From the NCBI RefSeq assembly GCF_029762515.1, contig NZ_JARVGN010000085.1, positions 1 to 6,686 on the forward strand: a stretch of DNA of 6,686 nt, in the 5' to 3' direction. Positions within the stretch are counted from its first letter, which is position 1. Every line of letters begins with the position of its first letter. A program made the position numbers and the translations under genes. Shown here piece after piece: positions 1 through 6,492 of the stretch. Below the pieces are notes generated by a model. The model did no database searches. It was not told where the DNA came from and saw only the letters and a program-made list of their open reading frames with translations. Source of the DNA: Methanocalculus sp. Its GTDB lineage: Archaea > Halobacteriota > Methanomicrobia > Methanomicrobiales > Methanocorpusculaceae.

Positions 1-985
1 GAAGGTCGCCCGGTTCATCGGCGGAGAAGAGGGCACAACCGTCTTCACAAAGAATACCACCGAGTCGATCAATATGGTTGCCCGCGGCCTCGACTGGAAA
101 CCGGGAGATCGGATAATCACCACCATCCTCGAACACCATTCAAACCTCCTGCCCTGGAGAGCACTGAAAGCAGAGGGAGTCGAAATCACAGTCATCGGCA
201 TACAGCCGGACTACACCCTCGATCTTGAAGCCTTTGAGGAGGAGGTCAGAAGAGGAGCGAAACTTGTTGCGATCACCCATGCATCAAATGCAATCGGGGT
301 GATCATCCCTGTCAAAGAGATCGGAGAGATATGCAGGAGATACAATACCCTCCTCCTCATCGATGCCGCACAATCAATACCACATATGCCAGTCAGTGTC
401 CGGGATATCGGCTGCGATTTCTGCTGTTTCTCAGGCCATAAGATGCTTGCTCCCACCGGGACAGGTGTCCTCTGGATGAAGGAGCCGATCATTCAACCGA
501 TGATGCTGGGTGGCGGGATGATCGAAGAGGTGCATCAGGATGGATTTATCCCGATCGAGGGATACCAGCAGTATGAAGCAGGCACTCCGAACATCTCAGG
601 CGGAATCGGGCTTGGCGTTGCTGTCGATTACCTTGAGAAGATCGGAATGGATCAGATCCGTCGCCACGAAGAAGAGCTTACCACCCGTCTGATAGAGGGG
701 CTCTCGCGGATCGATGGAGTCACCATCCATGCACCATCCAATCCAGCATCACGGATCGGTGTTGTCTCTTTTTCGATTCAGGGGCTTCATCCTCATGAGG
801 TTGCAGAGCGTCTTGATAGCGACTATGACATCCTGGTGAGATCCGGCCATCACTGCTGCCAGCCGCTGATGGAGTCGCTTGGCCTTTCGAATGGAACGGT
901 GAGGGCAAGCCTGGCCCTCTATACCACCATCGATGAGGTCGATCTCCTGGTAGCAGCGATCCGCGAGATCACACAGGGCCTTTGA
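1..985 (+). CDS. sufS: SufS-type cysteine desulfurase, 5'-truncated by window edge
   Basis: PLP-dependent class V aminotransferase-fold enzyme. The family removes sulfur from L-cysteine, giving alanine and an enzyme persulfide that feeds Fe-S cluster or cofactor sulfuration. The reading frame is open from base 2 to the TGA at 983-985, giving 327 visible residues. SufS proteins are about 400 aa, so roughly 75-80 N-terminal residues lie outside; the ATG at 74 is internal, because conserved sequence (VFTKNTTESIN) precedes it. Visible motifs in order: EHHSNLLPW (His that stacks on PLP), SNAIGVIIPV, LLIDAAQS (PLP Asp), FSGHKMLAPTGTG with the Schiff-base Lys at 440-442, YEAGTPN, and RSGHHCCQPLM with the expected catalytic Cys at 854-856. 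A second Cys follows it directly. The 3' end overlaps the convergent fdhD gene by 17 bp. I am confident of the family; the partner pathway (SUF-like Fe-S assembly or FdhD) is inferred. Confidence 0.93.
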   Translation, partial: KVARFIGGEEGTTVFTKNTTESINMVARGLDWKPGDRIITTILEHHSNLLPWRALKAEGVEITVIGIQPDYTLDLEAFEEEVRRGAKLVAITHASNAIGVIIPVKEIGEICRRYNTLLLIDAAQSIPHMPVSVRDIGCDFCCFSGHKMLAPTGTGVLWMKEPIIQPMMLGGGMIEEVHQDGFIPIEGYQQYEAGTPNISGGIGLGVAVDYLEKIGMDQIRRHEEELTTRLIEGLSRIDGVTIHAPSNPASRIGVVSFSIQGLHPHEVAERLDSDYDILVRSGHHCCQPLMESLGLSNGTVRASLALYTTIDEVDLLVAAIREITQGL

Positions 986-1718
986 TCCTCTCGGGATGTG
1001 AGAAGCAGGCGGGCCTGCCGTCCCGGGTATGAGAGATGATGCAGAGGTTTGTCTCGTCTGCAATCGAAACGGCAAGATCTGTTACCTGCCCTCTTGATAA
1101 CAGGATCGGGATTTTGGCAAGGAGGCATCTCCTGACCATTTCGGAGGTAATCCTGCCGGAGATCCCAAGAACGGCACCCGAAAAGTCAAGGCCGTGCTGA
1201 ATACCATACCCGATCACCCTGTCAACAGCAGGTGAACAGCCGATATCATGGAACGAGGCAATAATTCCCCCATCCCGATCCATCAGTATTGCTGATTCTT
1301 TCTCACCCGGCAGTTGTGAGAGGATCTTTCTTATAACAGAAAGAGAGATGGGATTGCCGCCATCCTCAATCCGGGGAAGTGATGTCGTGTCAATGTAGGA
1401 TGTACTCCCCCCGCACCCGGCAAGAATAGTCTTCCTCCGGCCGGTGATCCGAAAGGGGTTTGTTGTCAGGACACTGATCCGGTTCTTCTCGAATTTGATT
1501 GATTCGATATCATCTTTTGACCTGATGATCTCTTCTGAGAAGAGGTACCCGATTGTATACTCCTCAAGACTGCCCGGAGAGAGGATCGCCGTCTCTGCAT
1601 GGCGGCCATTCACAAAGAGGGCAATTGCCGTCTCCCGGGATGCATCCTCTGTTGATTCCAGCAGTTCTCTCTCATCAAGGAGAAGACAGGGGAGGGAATA
1701 GAAACCAGGATGAGGCAT
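969..1718 (-). CDS. fdhD: FdhD-like sulfurtransferase for Mo/W-bisPGD enzymes
   Basis: 249 aa, close to the usual 250-280 aa of FdhD. FdhD binds bis-MGD and passes sulfur from a cysteine desulfurase to formate dehydrogenase; it acts in the cytosol. Supporting motifs: FVNGRHAETAILSPGSLEEYTIGYLFSEEI split at residues 35-50 and 51-64 (family form VNG...tP...e.aiGfl..E), a cysteine loop LAGCGGS at 99-105, DIGCSPAVDRVIG at 158-170, and GISGRITSEMV at 185-195 followed by IPILLSRG. The loop has one Cys (C102) where E. coli has CxxC, and DIGCSPAVDR replaces the usual DVGRHNAVDK, so this is a divergent member. The ATG at 1716-1718 is the only ATG, GTG or TTG start in frame after an upstream TGA. The ribosome-binding site is weak: a GGAAG lies about 14 nt upstream. 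It follows nusA on the same strand and converges with sufS. It may serve formate dehydrogenase or formylmethanofuran dehydrogenase; the target is not shown by the sequence. Confidence 0.86.
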   Translation of the reverse strand: MPHPGFYSLPCLLLDERELLESTEDASRETAIALFVNGRHAETAILSPGSLEEYTIGYLFSEEIIRSKDDIESIKFEKNRISVLTTNPFRITGRRKTILAGCGGSTSYIDTTSLPRIEDGGNPISLSVIRKILSQLPGEKESAILMDRDGGIIASFHDIGCSPAVDRVIGYGIQHGLDFSGAVLGISGRITSEMVRRCLLAKIPILLSRGQVTDLAVSIADETNLCIISHTRDGRPACFSHPERIKGPV

Positions 1719-1742
1719 AGAGATGAACCATTCTTCCAGAGA

Positions 1743-1759
1743 GCAGAACGAAGATCTGC
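1743..1759 (-). other. Small inverted repeat in fdhD leader
   Basis: GCAGA at 1743-1747 pairs exactly with TCTGC at 1755-1759 around a 7-nt loop, within the 58-nt gap between nusA and fdhD. An alternative and mutually exclusive pairing is AGCAG 1742-1746 with CTGCT 1762-1766. On the fdhD strand the hairpin lies after the T-run and before the start codon, so it could shape the fdhD 5' leader or simply be chance. Five base pairs is too little to claim a function. Confidence 0.2.
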
Positions 1760-1768
1760 CCCTGCTTC

Positions 1769-1776
1769 AAAAAAAA
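1769..1776 (-). terminator. Oligo-T terminator after nusA
   Basis: On the coding strand of the RNA polymerase operon the nusA stop TAA (1777-1779) is followed at once by eight T residues. Archaeal RNA polymerase terminates at oligo-U tracts without needing a hairpin, so this is the likely end of the rpoB-rpoA1-rpoA2-rpl30e-nusA transcript. I see no convincing stem just before it, as expected for an archaeal signal. The same A/T block, reading AATAATTTT across the nusA stop, could also act as a weak TATA-like element for fdhD; that is a guess. Confidence 0.6.
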
Positions 1777-2214
1777 TTATTCCTGAATCAGTTCGACATC
1801 CGCGATGTCAAACTGTCTCCGGAGAAGCTGCTTGGCTTTTGAGATATTCTTACCTTCTTTGCCGATTGCCAGGCCTCGATCATCCTCACGGACTTCGATC
1901 TGTGCAACACGCTCATCATCCTCGCCTTCGAACTCAATCGAGAGAACTTCTGCTGGGAGGAAGCAGTTCCTGATGAACTGAACGAGATCGTCAGAATATT
2001 CAACGACCTCAACACGCCTGTCAAGGGCCTCGGATGCCTTCTTGATTGAGGCGCCCTTCTTCCCGATTGCAAGACCCATCTCGCCGGGGTTGATGATAAA
2101 GATGACCCGGTCATGCCTGTCATCGATGACACAGTCGCGTGCACCTGCACCTGTGAGGCTCTCGAACTGGGAGATCAGGTGCATGCAGTCTTCATTTAAG
2201 GTTATTTCCGACAT
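1777..2214 (-). CDS. nusA: Archaeal NusA-like transcription factor (two KH domains)
   Basis: 145 aa protein with two K-homology RNA-binding domains. The GXXG loops are visible as GLAIGKKG at residues 47-54 and GLAIGKEG at 114-121, each followed by a basic helix (SIKKASEALDRRVEV; NISKAKQLLRRQF). Archaeal NusA homologues have only the KH pair and lack the N-terminal polymerase-binding and S1 domains of bacterial NusA, so the short length is normal and not a truncation. It is assigned to transcription elongation or termination by homology and by its place in the RNA polymerase operon. The ATG at 2212-2214 sits one nucleotide after the rpl30e TGA; a weak GAGAG at 2221-2225 within rpl30e may be the ribosome-binding site, so translation is probably coupled. 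It is acidic overall, with an EFEGEDDE stretch between the KH domains. Confidence 0.93.
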   Translation of the reverse strand: MSEITLNEDCMHLISQFESLTGAGARDCVIDDRHDRVIFIINPGEMGLAIGKKGASIKKASEALDRRVEVVEYSDDLVQFIRNCFLPAEVLSIEFEGEDDERVAQIEVREDDRGLAIGKEGKNISKAKQLLRRQFDIADVELIQE

Positions 2215-2215
2215 A

Positions 2216-2506
2216 TCAAGCTCTCTGAATATTTAGAATGTCGGATTCACCGGCGTTAATGACTGCAAGTGCGCTCACGATGAAATCCTTTCCGCACTCT
2301 TTGCCGAGCTGGCGGCCTGAGCCATTGTAGTGGTATACAGCGACTTTCTCCTGCGCTTCAACGATCTTTTTGAAGTCTTCCGGGCAGTTCTTTGCAATAA
2401 TTACGAGCCTTGCGGTCTCATCCTGAATGCTCGCTTCTGTGCTGTTTCGGCCAAGAATGACCGTTCCGGTCTTCATTGCCCTGCGTAAAGATGTATTGAA
2501 ATCCAT
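2216..2506 (-). CDS. rpl30e: Ribosomal protein L30e
   Basis: 96 aa protein of the L7Ae/L30e family, a component of the archaeal and eukaryotic large ribosomal subunit that binds kink-turn-like RNA. Recognisable family elements are TGTVILGRNST near residues 13-23, RLVIIAKNCP at 33-42, VAVYHYNGSGRQLGKECGK at 55-73 and the C-terminal VSALAVINAGESDIL. Length matches the family (about 95-110 aa). Its start ATG overlaps the rpoA2 stop by one base (TAATG), and AGGTGA at 2513-2518 inside rpoA2 is a good ribosome-binding site 6 nt upstream. Its place between rpoA2 and nusA is the conserved archaeal arrangement. A generic L7Ae relative is possible in principle, but position and motifs both favour L30e. 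Confidence 0.93.
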   Translation of the reverse strand: MDFNTSLRRAMKTGTVILGRNSTEASIQDETARLVIIAKNCPEDFKKIVEAQEKVAVYHYNGSGRQLGKECGKDFIVSALAVINAGESDILNIQRA

Positions 2507-3819
2507 TAGTTGTCACCTGTTTTGGTGATTGGTTGCATTGGTTTTACGACCAAACGGACATCGCCGGTTCCAAGCCGGATCGGCTGGCCGACGATGACAT
2601 TCTCTGTCACGCCGCAGAGTTCATCATGCTCATGAGCAATTGATGCATCAAGGAGGTGATTTACGGTCACCTCGAATGCTGCACGTGACAGGACACTTTC
2701 TTTCTCTCCGGCAATCCCGTGACGGCCGATCTGCTTGACCTCGCCATCCATGCACATCATATCTGCGACGAGCATGATATGGCGGACATCAACACCGATA
2801 CCCTGTTCACGAAGCGTGCTGTTTGCCTCATGGATGATGGCATCCCGGGCAGCCTCGATCCCAAGGACATGGGATATCTCGCTGATATTATTCGTTCGGG
2901 TACGGGTGGTGTCTACACCCTCTACCTCGAATACGTCTTTAAGATTAGAGCCTTCAGTATATAGGATATACTCTCCGGACTCCTTTCTGACGACGACACG
3001 CTGGATATCATCGATACCCTGAACAATGACATTTCTGACATGTTCCTGAAGCTGGAAGAGATTCTGATAGCTATCCTGGTCTTTTGGGAGGAATCTGAGG
3101 ATTCCCGCCTGTTCATCCACCTCAGACTCAAAGTCGCGGTAATGGCGCCGTTCGCGGATCTTCGCCGGAGCGCGCTCAAGAATATCCGCAACCTTGATCC
3201 GGCGCTTATCACATACCGCCTTGTTTAAGGTGACAACAACAGCCATACTCTCCATGTCTGTCGTGATATCACCAAATTCATGAAGCGGTGATGCTTCGAT
3301 ATCCCAGGAGACTTCACGGGCACGGTCACGGTTATCACGGTACCCATCCTCAAGGTGAATCGTCATTGCTGGTGTTGACGGTTCACGCCTGGCATCCATA
3401 ATCTCAATGAGACGCGGCAGACCAAGGGTGACGTTAATCTCAGCGACACCCGCATAGTGGAAGGTCCGCATCGTCATCTGTGTACCCGGCTCACCGATTG
3501 ATTGTGCCGCGATGATACCAACCGCCTCACAGGGTTCGATCCTGGTAGAGAGGTATTCCTTCACGACCCGGTTGAGGATCTCATCGAACTGCTCATCAGT
3601 CACCGGTGATTCCTTCTCTTCTCTCTTCAGAAGGAGGGTGATCAGCTGATCGTGTGTCTTGACCGGGAGATTTGCATCATTGATTCTGAGGATTCGGCTG
3701 ATTATACGCTCAAATACCTCATCCTCAACTTCGCGCTCAGAGAACCATTCGGTGATCAGCTTGTGAATCGTCTCCGGGAGGGTATGTGAGTCGATCCTGT
3801 CAATGTACTGTTTGTTCAT
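2506..3819 (-). CDS. rpoA2: DNA-directed RNA polymerase subunit A''
   Basis: 437 aa C-terminal part of the split archaeal largest subunit, equivalent to the end of bacterial beta' and eukaryotic Rpb1. It carries the trigger loop that closes over the incoming NTP: EAVGIIAAQSIGEPGTQMT at residues 98-116, continuing to RTFHYAGV, with the NTP-contacting His at residue 121 (codon 3457-3459). Further landmarks are LPRLIEIMDARREPSTPAM at 134-152, HVLGIEAARDAII and GIGVDVRHIMLVADMMC, and a conserved C-terminal block with RHGIAGEKESVLSRAAFE. About 95 residues precede the trigger-loop block, somewhat more than in shorter archaeal A'' proteins of about 390 aa. There is no intein. The ATG at 3817-3819 lies one nucleotide after the rpoA1 stop, behind the strong ribosome-binding site GGAGG at 3829-3833. 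Confidence 0.97.
   Translation of the reverse strand: MNKQYIDRIDSHTLPETIHKLITEWFSEREVEDEVFERIISRILRINDANLPVKTHDQLITLLLKREEKESPVTDEQFDEILNRVVKEYLSTRIEPCEAVGIIAAQSIGEPGTQMTMRTFHYAGVAEINVTLGLPRLIEIMDARREPSTPAMTIHLEDGYRDNRDRAREVSWDIEASPLHEFGDITTDMESMAVVVTLNKAVCDKRRIKVADILERAPAKIRERRHYRDFESEVDEQAGILRFLPKDQDSYQNLFQLQEHVRNVIVQGIDDIQRVVVRKESGEYILYTEGSNLKDVFEVEGVDTTRTRTNNISEISHVLGIEAARDAIIHEANSTLREQGIGVDVRHIMLVADMMCMDGEVKQIGRHGIAGEKESVLSRAAFEVTVNHLLDASIAHEHDELCGVTENVIVGQPIRLGTGDVRLVVKPMQPITKTGDN
2513..2518 (-). promoter_or_regulatory. Ribosome-binding site of rpl30e
   Basis: AGGTGA on the minus strand, 6 nt before the rpl30e ATG and inside the 3' end of rpoA2. Together with the TAATG stop/start overlap it points to coupled or directly re-initiated translation. 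Confidence 0.75.
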
Positions 3820-3820
3820 C

Positions 3821-6478
3821 TCAGATCTCCTCCTTTAAGACACTCTCAACGATTCCCTTGACATCCACCGGATCTCCAAAGGCACTCTTTGTGGGATCGG
3901 TTCCATCCTCTCCGTACTTGAACTGGATGATCCGCCCGCCTGTTGTTCTGACGGTGCCGTCATAGGCGACTTTTAAGTCCTGAAGTGCATTGATCAGCCT
4001 CCTCTGGAGGTAACCGCTCTGTGACGTCCTGACCGCAGTATCGACAAGACCTTCACGGCCACCGATTGCATGGAAGAAGAACTCTGTCGGTGAGATTCCA
4101 CTCTTATAGGAGTTCCGGATGAAACCATGTGCTCCTGCACCCTGGTCGTATTTCTTGAAGTGGGGGAGGGTTCTCCCTTCATATCCACGAACGATACGCT
4201 CACCACGAACAGACTGCTGTCCGATACATCCGGCCATCTGTGTCAGGTTCAGCATGGAACCACGGGCACCGGAGACGGCCATTACGACAGCAGAGTTGCC
4301 AAGACCAAGGTGACTGCCTGCAATATCACCGGTCTTGTCCCTCGCCTTTCCGAGGACCTGCATGATCTGCATCTCAAGTGTCTCCTCGGCAGTTCTTCCG
4401 GGCATTGGTTCAAGCTGGCCGTTGTTATAGATCCGGATCCTCTTCTCCACATCCTGTTCGGCCTCATCCAGCAGATCGCGGATCTGTCCATACTCGGTCC
4501 TGCTGAGATCTTCATCATCAATCCCAAAGGAGAAGCCGATGAACATGATACTCCGGATCGAGAGTTTGGTCATATCGTCGATATATTCGCGGGCCCTTTT
4601 CAGGCCGTGTGTCCGGATGATCCGGTTCATTATCGCGCCTTCGAACGCACCAACGGATTTCTTATCAATAGTTCCGGAGATGTGATCCCCATCGATGATC
4701 CTGACATAGGCATCACGTTCGCAGAGATCTTTTTTGCACTCATTGCAGTTCACGCATGATGTTGCCCGGTAGACCATGTTCAGTCCGCGGGGCAGGATCA
4801 TCGAGAAGACCTGTTTATTGCTCCAGTACGATACGCCATCCTCGACCTTGCCGGGCTTTGGAAGGAACTCGATATCCGCATGCCGCAGGAGATAGAGAAC
4901 TTCAGGCTTGGTAAACCAGCGCAGCTCATGCGTCAGGAGGAAGATGCCGGAGATGTGATCGTGAATCCCGCCGATGATTGGTCCGCCAAAACGCGGCGAA
5001 AGGATATTCTCCTGAACCGATGCAAGAAGCGAGGCTTCTGCTCTTGCCTCTTCGGTCTGGGGAACATGCATGTTCATCTCATCACCATCAAAGTCAGCGT
5101 TATATGGCGGACAGACTGCCGGGTTTAACCGGAATGTCTTATCACCCATCAGCTTGATCCGGTGTGACATGATGCTCATCCGGTGAAGCGATGGCTGACG
5201 GTTGAAGAGGACGATATCGCCGTCCCTGAGCTGCCGGTCAACGGTCCATCCAGGCTCGATCATCGAGGAGACCATCTCACGGTTATCGAGAAGGCCTGAT
5301 CCGCCATGGAGACGGAGCCTTCTGTTATCGGGGCGGATGGCATAGTTTGCGCCACAGGGATCGCGGAGTGTCGGCCGCTCGGGTCCGACAAGAACCATTG
5401 AGCGGAGCTCCTCAACATTCTCTTTTGTCACGCGGATTGGAACCGACATCTCGTTAGCGATTGCAAGCGGGATACCAAGTTCTGATACCGAGAGATTCGG
5501 ATCAGGAGAGATGACTGTACGGGCAGAGAAGTTGACACGCTTTCCTGAAAGCGATCCCCTGAATCGCCCGTCCTTTCCCTTCAGTCTCTGTGAGAGGGTC
5601 TTTAATGGCCTGCCGGAACGATGGCGTGCAGGCGGGCATCCGGCCACCTCATTGTCCATGTAGGTGGTCACATGGTACTGGAGCAGTTCCCAGAGATCTT
5701 CGATGATCAGCTGGGGTGCTCCTGCATCCTGGTTCTCCTTGAACCGCTGGTTGATCCTGATGATATCGACAAGCTTGTGGGTCAGGTCATCTTCAGAACG
5801 CTGTCCGTTCTCAAGGATGATCGAGGGGCGCATCGTCACCGGGGGAACCGATAATACCGTCAGAATCGTCCATTCGGGGCGTGCCACGGTTGCATCGATT
5901 CCAAGAATCTTGAGATCGTCATCGGGAATCCGCTCAAGGCGTGCACGGATGTCAGCCGGAGTCAGCTTGTGCTCTGTCTTCCGGCCATCTTCTGTCCATG
6001 CCTCCATGAAGGTGGTCGGCTTTTCGAAGTTCACCTTCAGCTGCTGCTCGGCACAGTGCGGGCAGACCCGCTCTTTCTTGATATCCTTCTCGGAGACGAC
6101 ATCGGCAGAGAAGGGATCGTCACCCATTGCAGAGAATTTCTCGATCTCCTGTGGCTCAAGGAGAAGCCGTCCGCATGCCCGGCAGCTGACACGAAGAAGC
6201 TTCCTGATCAGCCGGGTATATCCGACATGGATGACTGGTTTGGCAAGATCGATGTGGCCGAAGTGACCGGGGCAGTCACCTGATTTCTGGCCGCAGGTCT
6301 TGCACCGGAGACCCGGATCAATAACTCCGAGACTTGGATCCATCAGGCCTTTGCTGTAGGGGAAACCATCGTCATCATAGGTGTCTGGCCAGATCACCTT
6401 ACATACACTCATTTTTCTGACATCTTTCGGTGAAAGAAGGCCAAAATCTAATTTTCCTATTCGTTTTGGGCTTGGCAT
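3821..6478 (-). CDS. rpoA1: DNA-directed RNA polymerase subunit A'
   Basis: 885 aa N-terminal part of the split largest subunit; full length for the family (about 870-910 aa) and uninterrupted. It holds the catalytic centre: YNADFDGDEMNMHVP with metal-binding Asp 462, 464 and 466 (5081-5101). The clamp carries zinc sites at C59, C62, C69 and H72 (CKTCGQKSGDCPGHFGH) and at C99, C102, C139 and C142. Residues 283-325 hold the conserved RSGRPLKTLSQRLKGKDGRF and GKRVNFSARTVISPDP segments. The bridge helix is near 779-830 (GAGAHGFIRNSYKSG to GYLQRRLINAL). An additional cysteine cluster (C575, C578, C581, C586) lies between the catalytic and bridge-helix regions. The ATG at 6476-6478 is supported by GAGGTGATC (6484-6492) and by the typical archaeal opening MPSPKRIGKLDFGLLSP. 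It is translated in tandem with rpoB upstream (12-nt gap) and rpoA2 downstream (1-nt gap). Confidence 0.98.
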   Translation of the reverse strand: MPSPKRIGKLDFGLLSPKDVRKMSVCKVIWPDTYDDDGFPYSKGLMDPSLGVIDPGLRCKTCGQKSGDCPGHFGHIDLAKPVIHVGYTRLIRKLLRVSCRACGRLLLEPQEIEKFSAMGDDPFSADVVSEKDIKKERVCPHCAEQQLKVNFEKPTTFMEAWTEDGRKTEHKLTPADIRARLERIPDDDLKILGIDATVARPEWTILTVLSVPPVTMRPSIILENGQRSEDDLTHKLVDIIRINQRFKENQDAGAPQLIIEDLWELLQYHVTTYMDNEVAGCPPARHRSGRPLKTLSQRLKGKDGRFRGSLSGKRVNFSARTVISPDPNLSVSELGIPLAIANEMSVPIRVTKENVEELRSMVLVGPERPTLRDPCGANYAIRPDNRRLRLHGGSGLLDNREMVSSMIEPGWTVDRQLRDGDIVLFNRQPSLHRMSIMSHRIKLMGDKTFRLNPAVCPPYNADFDGDEMNMHVPQTEEARAEASLLASVQENILSPRFGGPIIGGIHDHISGIFLLTHELRWFTKPEVLYLLRHADIEFLPKPGKVEDGVSYWSNKQVFSMILPRGLNMVYRATSCVNCNECKKDLCERDAYVRIIDGDHISGTIDKKSVGAFEGAIMNRIIRTHGLKRAREYIDDMTKLSIRSIMFIGFSFGIDDEDLSRTEYGQIRDLLDEAEQDVEKRIRIYNNGQLEPMPGRTAEETLEMQIMQVLGKARDKTGDIAGSHLGLGNSAVVMAVSGARGSMLNLTQMAGCIGQQSVRGERIVRGYEGRTLPHFKKYDQGAGAHGFIRNSYKSGISPTEFFFHAIGGREGLVDTAVRTSQSGYLQRRLINALQDLKVAYDGTVRTTGGRIIQFKYGEDGTDPTKSAFGDPVDVKGIVESVLKEEI
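3829..3833 (-). promoter_or_regulatory. Ribosome-binding site of rpoA2
   Basis: GGAGG on the minus strand, 9 nt before the rpoA2 ATG and inside the last codons of rpoA1. A strong site that supports the chosen start despite the 1-nt intergenic gap. Confidence 0.8.
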
Positions 6479-6483
6479 ATTCA

Positions 6484-6492
6484 GATCACCTC
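6484..6492 (-). promoter_or_regulatory. Ribosome-binding site of rpoA1
   Basis: GAGGTGATC on the minus strand, complementary to the expected archaeal 16S rRNA tail (GATCACCTC), 5 nt before the rpoA1 ATG. Its first bases belong to the rpoB stop codon, so terminating rpoB ribosomes cover the rpoA1 initiation site. It fixes the rpoA1 start. Confidence 0.85.

Noticed and set aside
74..76. ATG at 74 as the true start of the cysteine desulfurase
   Set aside because: Conserved family sequence continues in frame upstream to the window edge, so the gene is cut by the edge and not started here.
992..1025. Two-part hairpin (CGGGA 992-996 with TCCCG 1021-1025; GCAGG 1005-1009 with CCTGC 1014-1018) just after the sufS stop as a terminator
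   Set aside because: There is no T-run after it, archaeal termination does not rely on hairpins, and the bases are coding sequence of the fdhD C-terminus.
749..1075. Minus-strand 108-codon frame across the sufS/fdhD overlap
   Set aside because: Overlaps two genes with clear family motifs in other frames and has no recognisable content.
1777..2214. nusA as a truncated gene because it lacks S1 and N-terminal domains
   Set aside because: Archaeal NusA proteins are normally about 140-150 aa with two KH domains only; this one is complete.
4127..4759. 210-codon plus-strand open frame opposite rpoA1
   Set aside because: It lies wholly antisense to the conserved catalytic to bridge-helix part of A', its translation shows no recognisable domain, and it has no clear ribosome-binding site. 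It is an effect of codon bias on the opposite strand.
5664..6266. 200-codon plus-strand open frame opposite the 5' part of rpoA1
   Set aside because: Antisense to the A' clamp and zinc-site region; the translation is rich in Ser and Arg with no domain, typical of a shadow frame.
2506..6478. Intein insertion in A' or A''
   Set aside because: RNA polymerase A subunits of some archaea carry inteins, but the catalytic loop, bridge helix and trigger loop all run without interruption and lengths are near normal.
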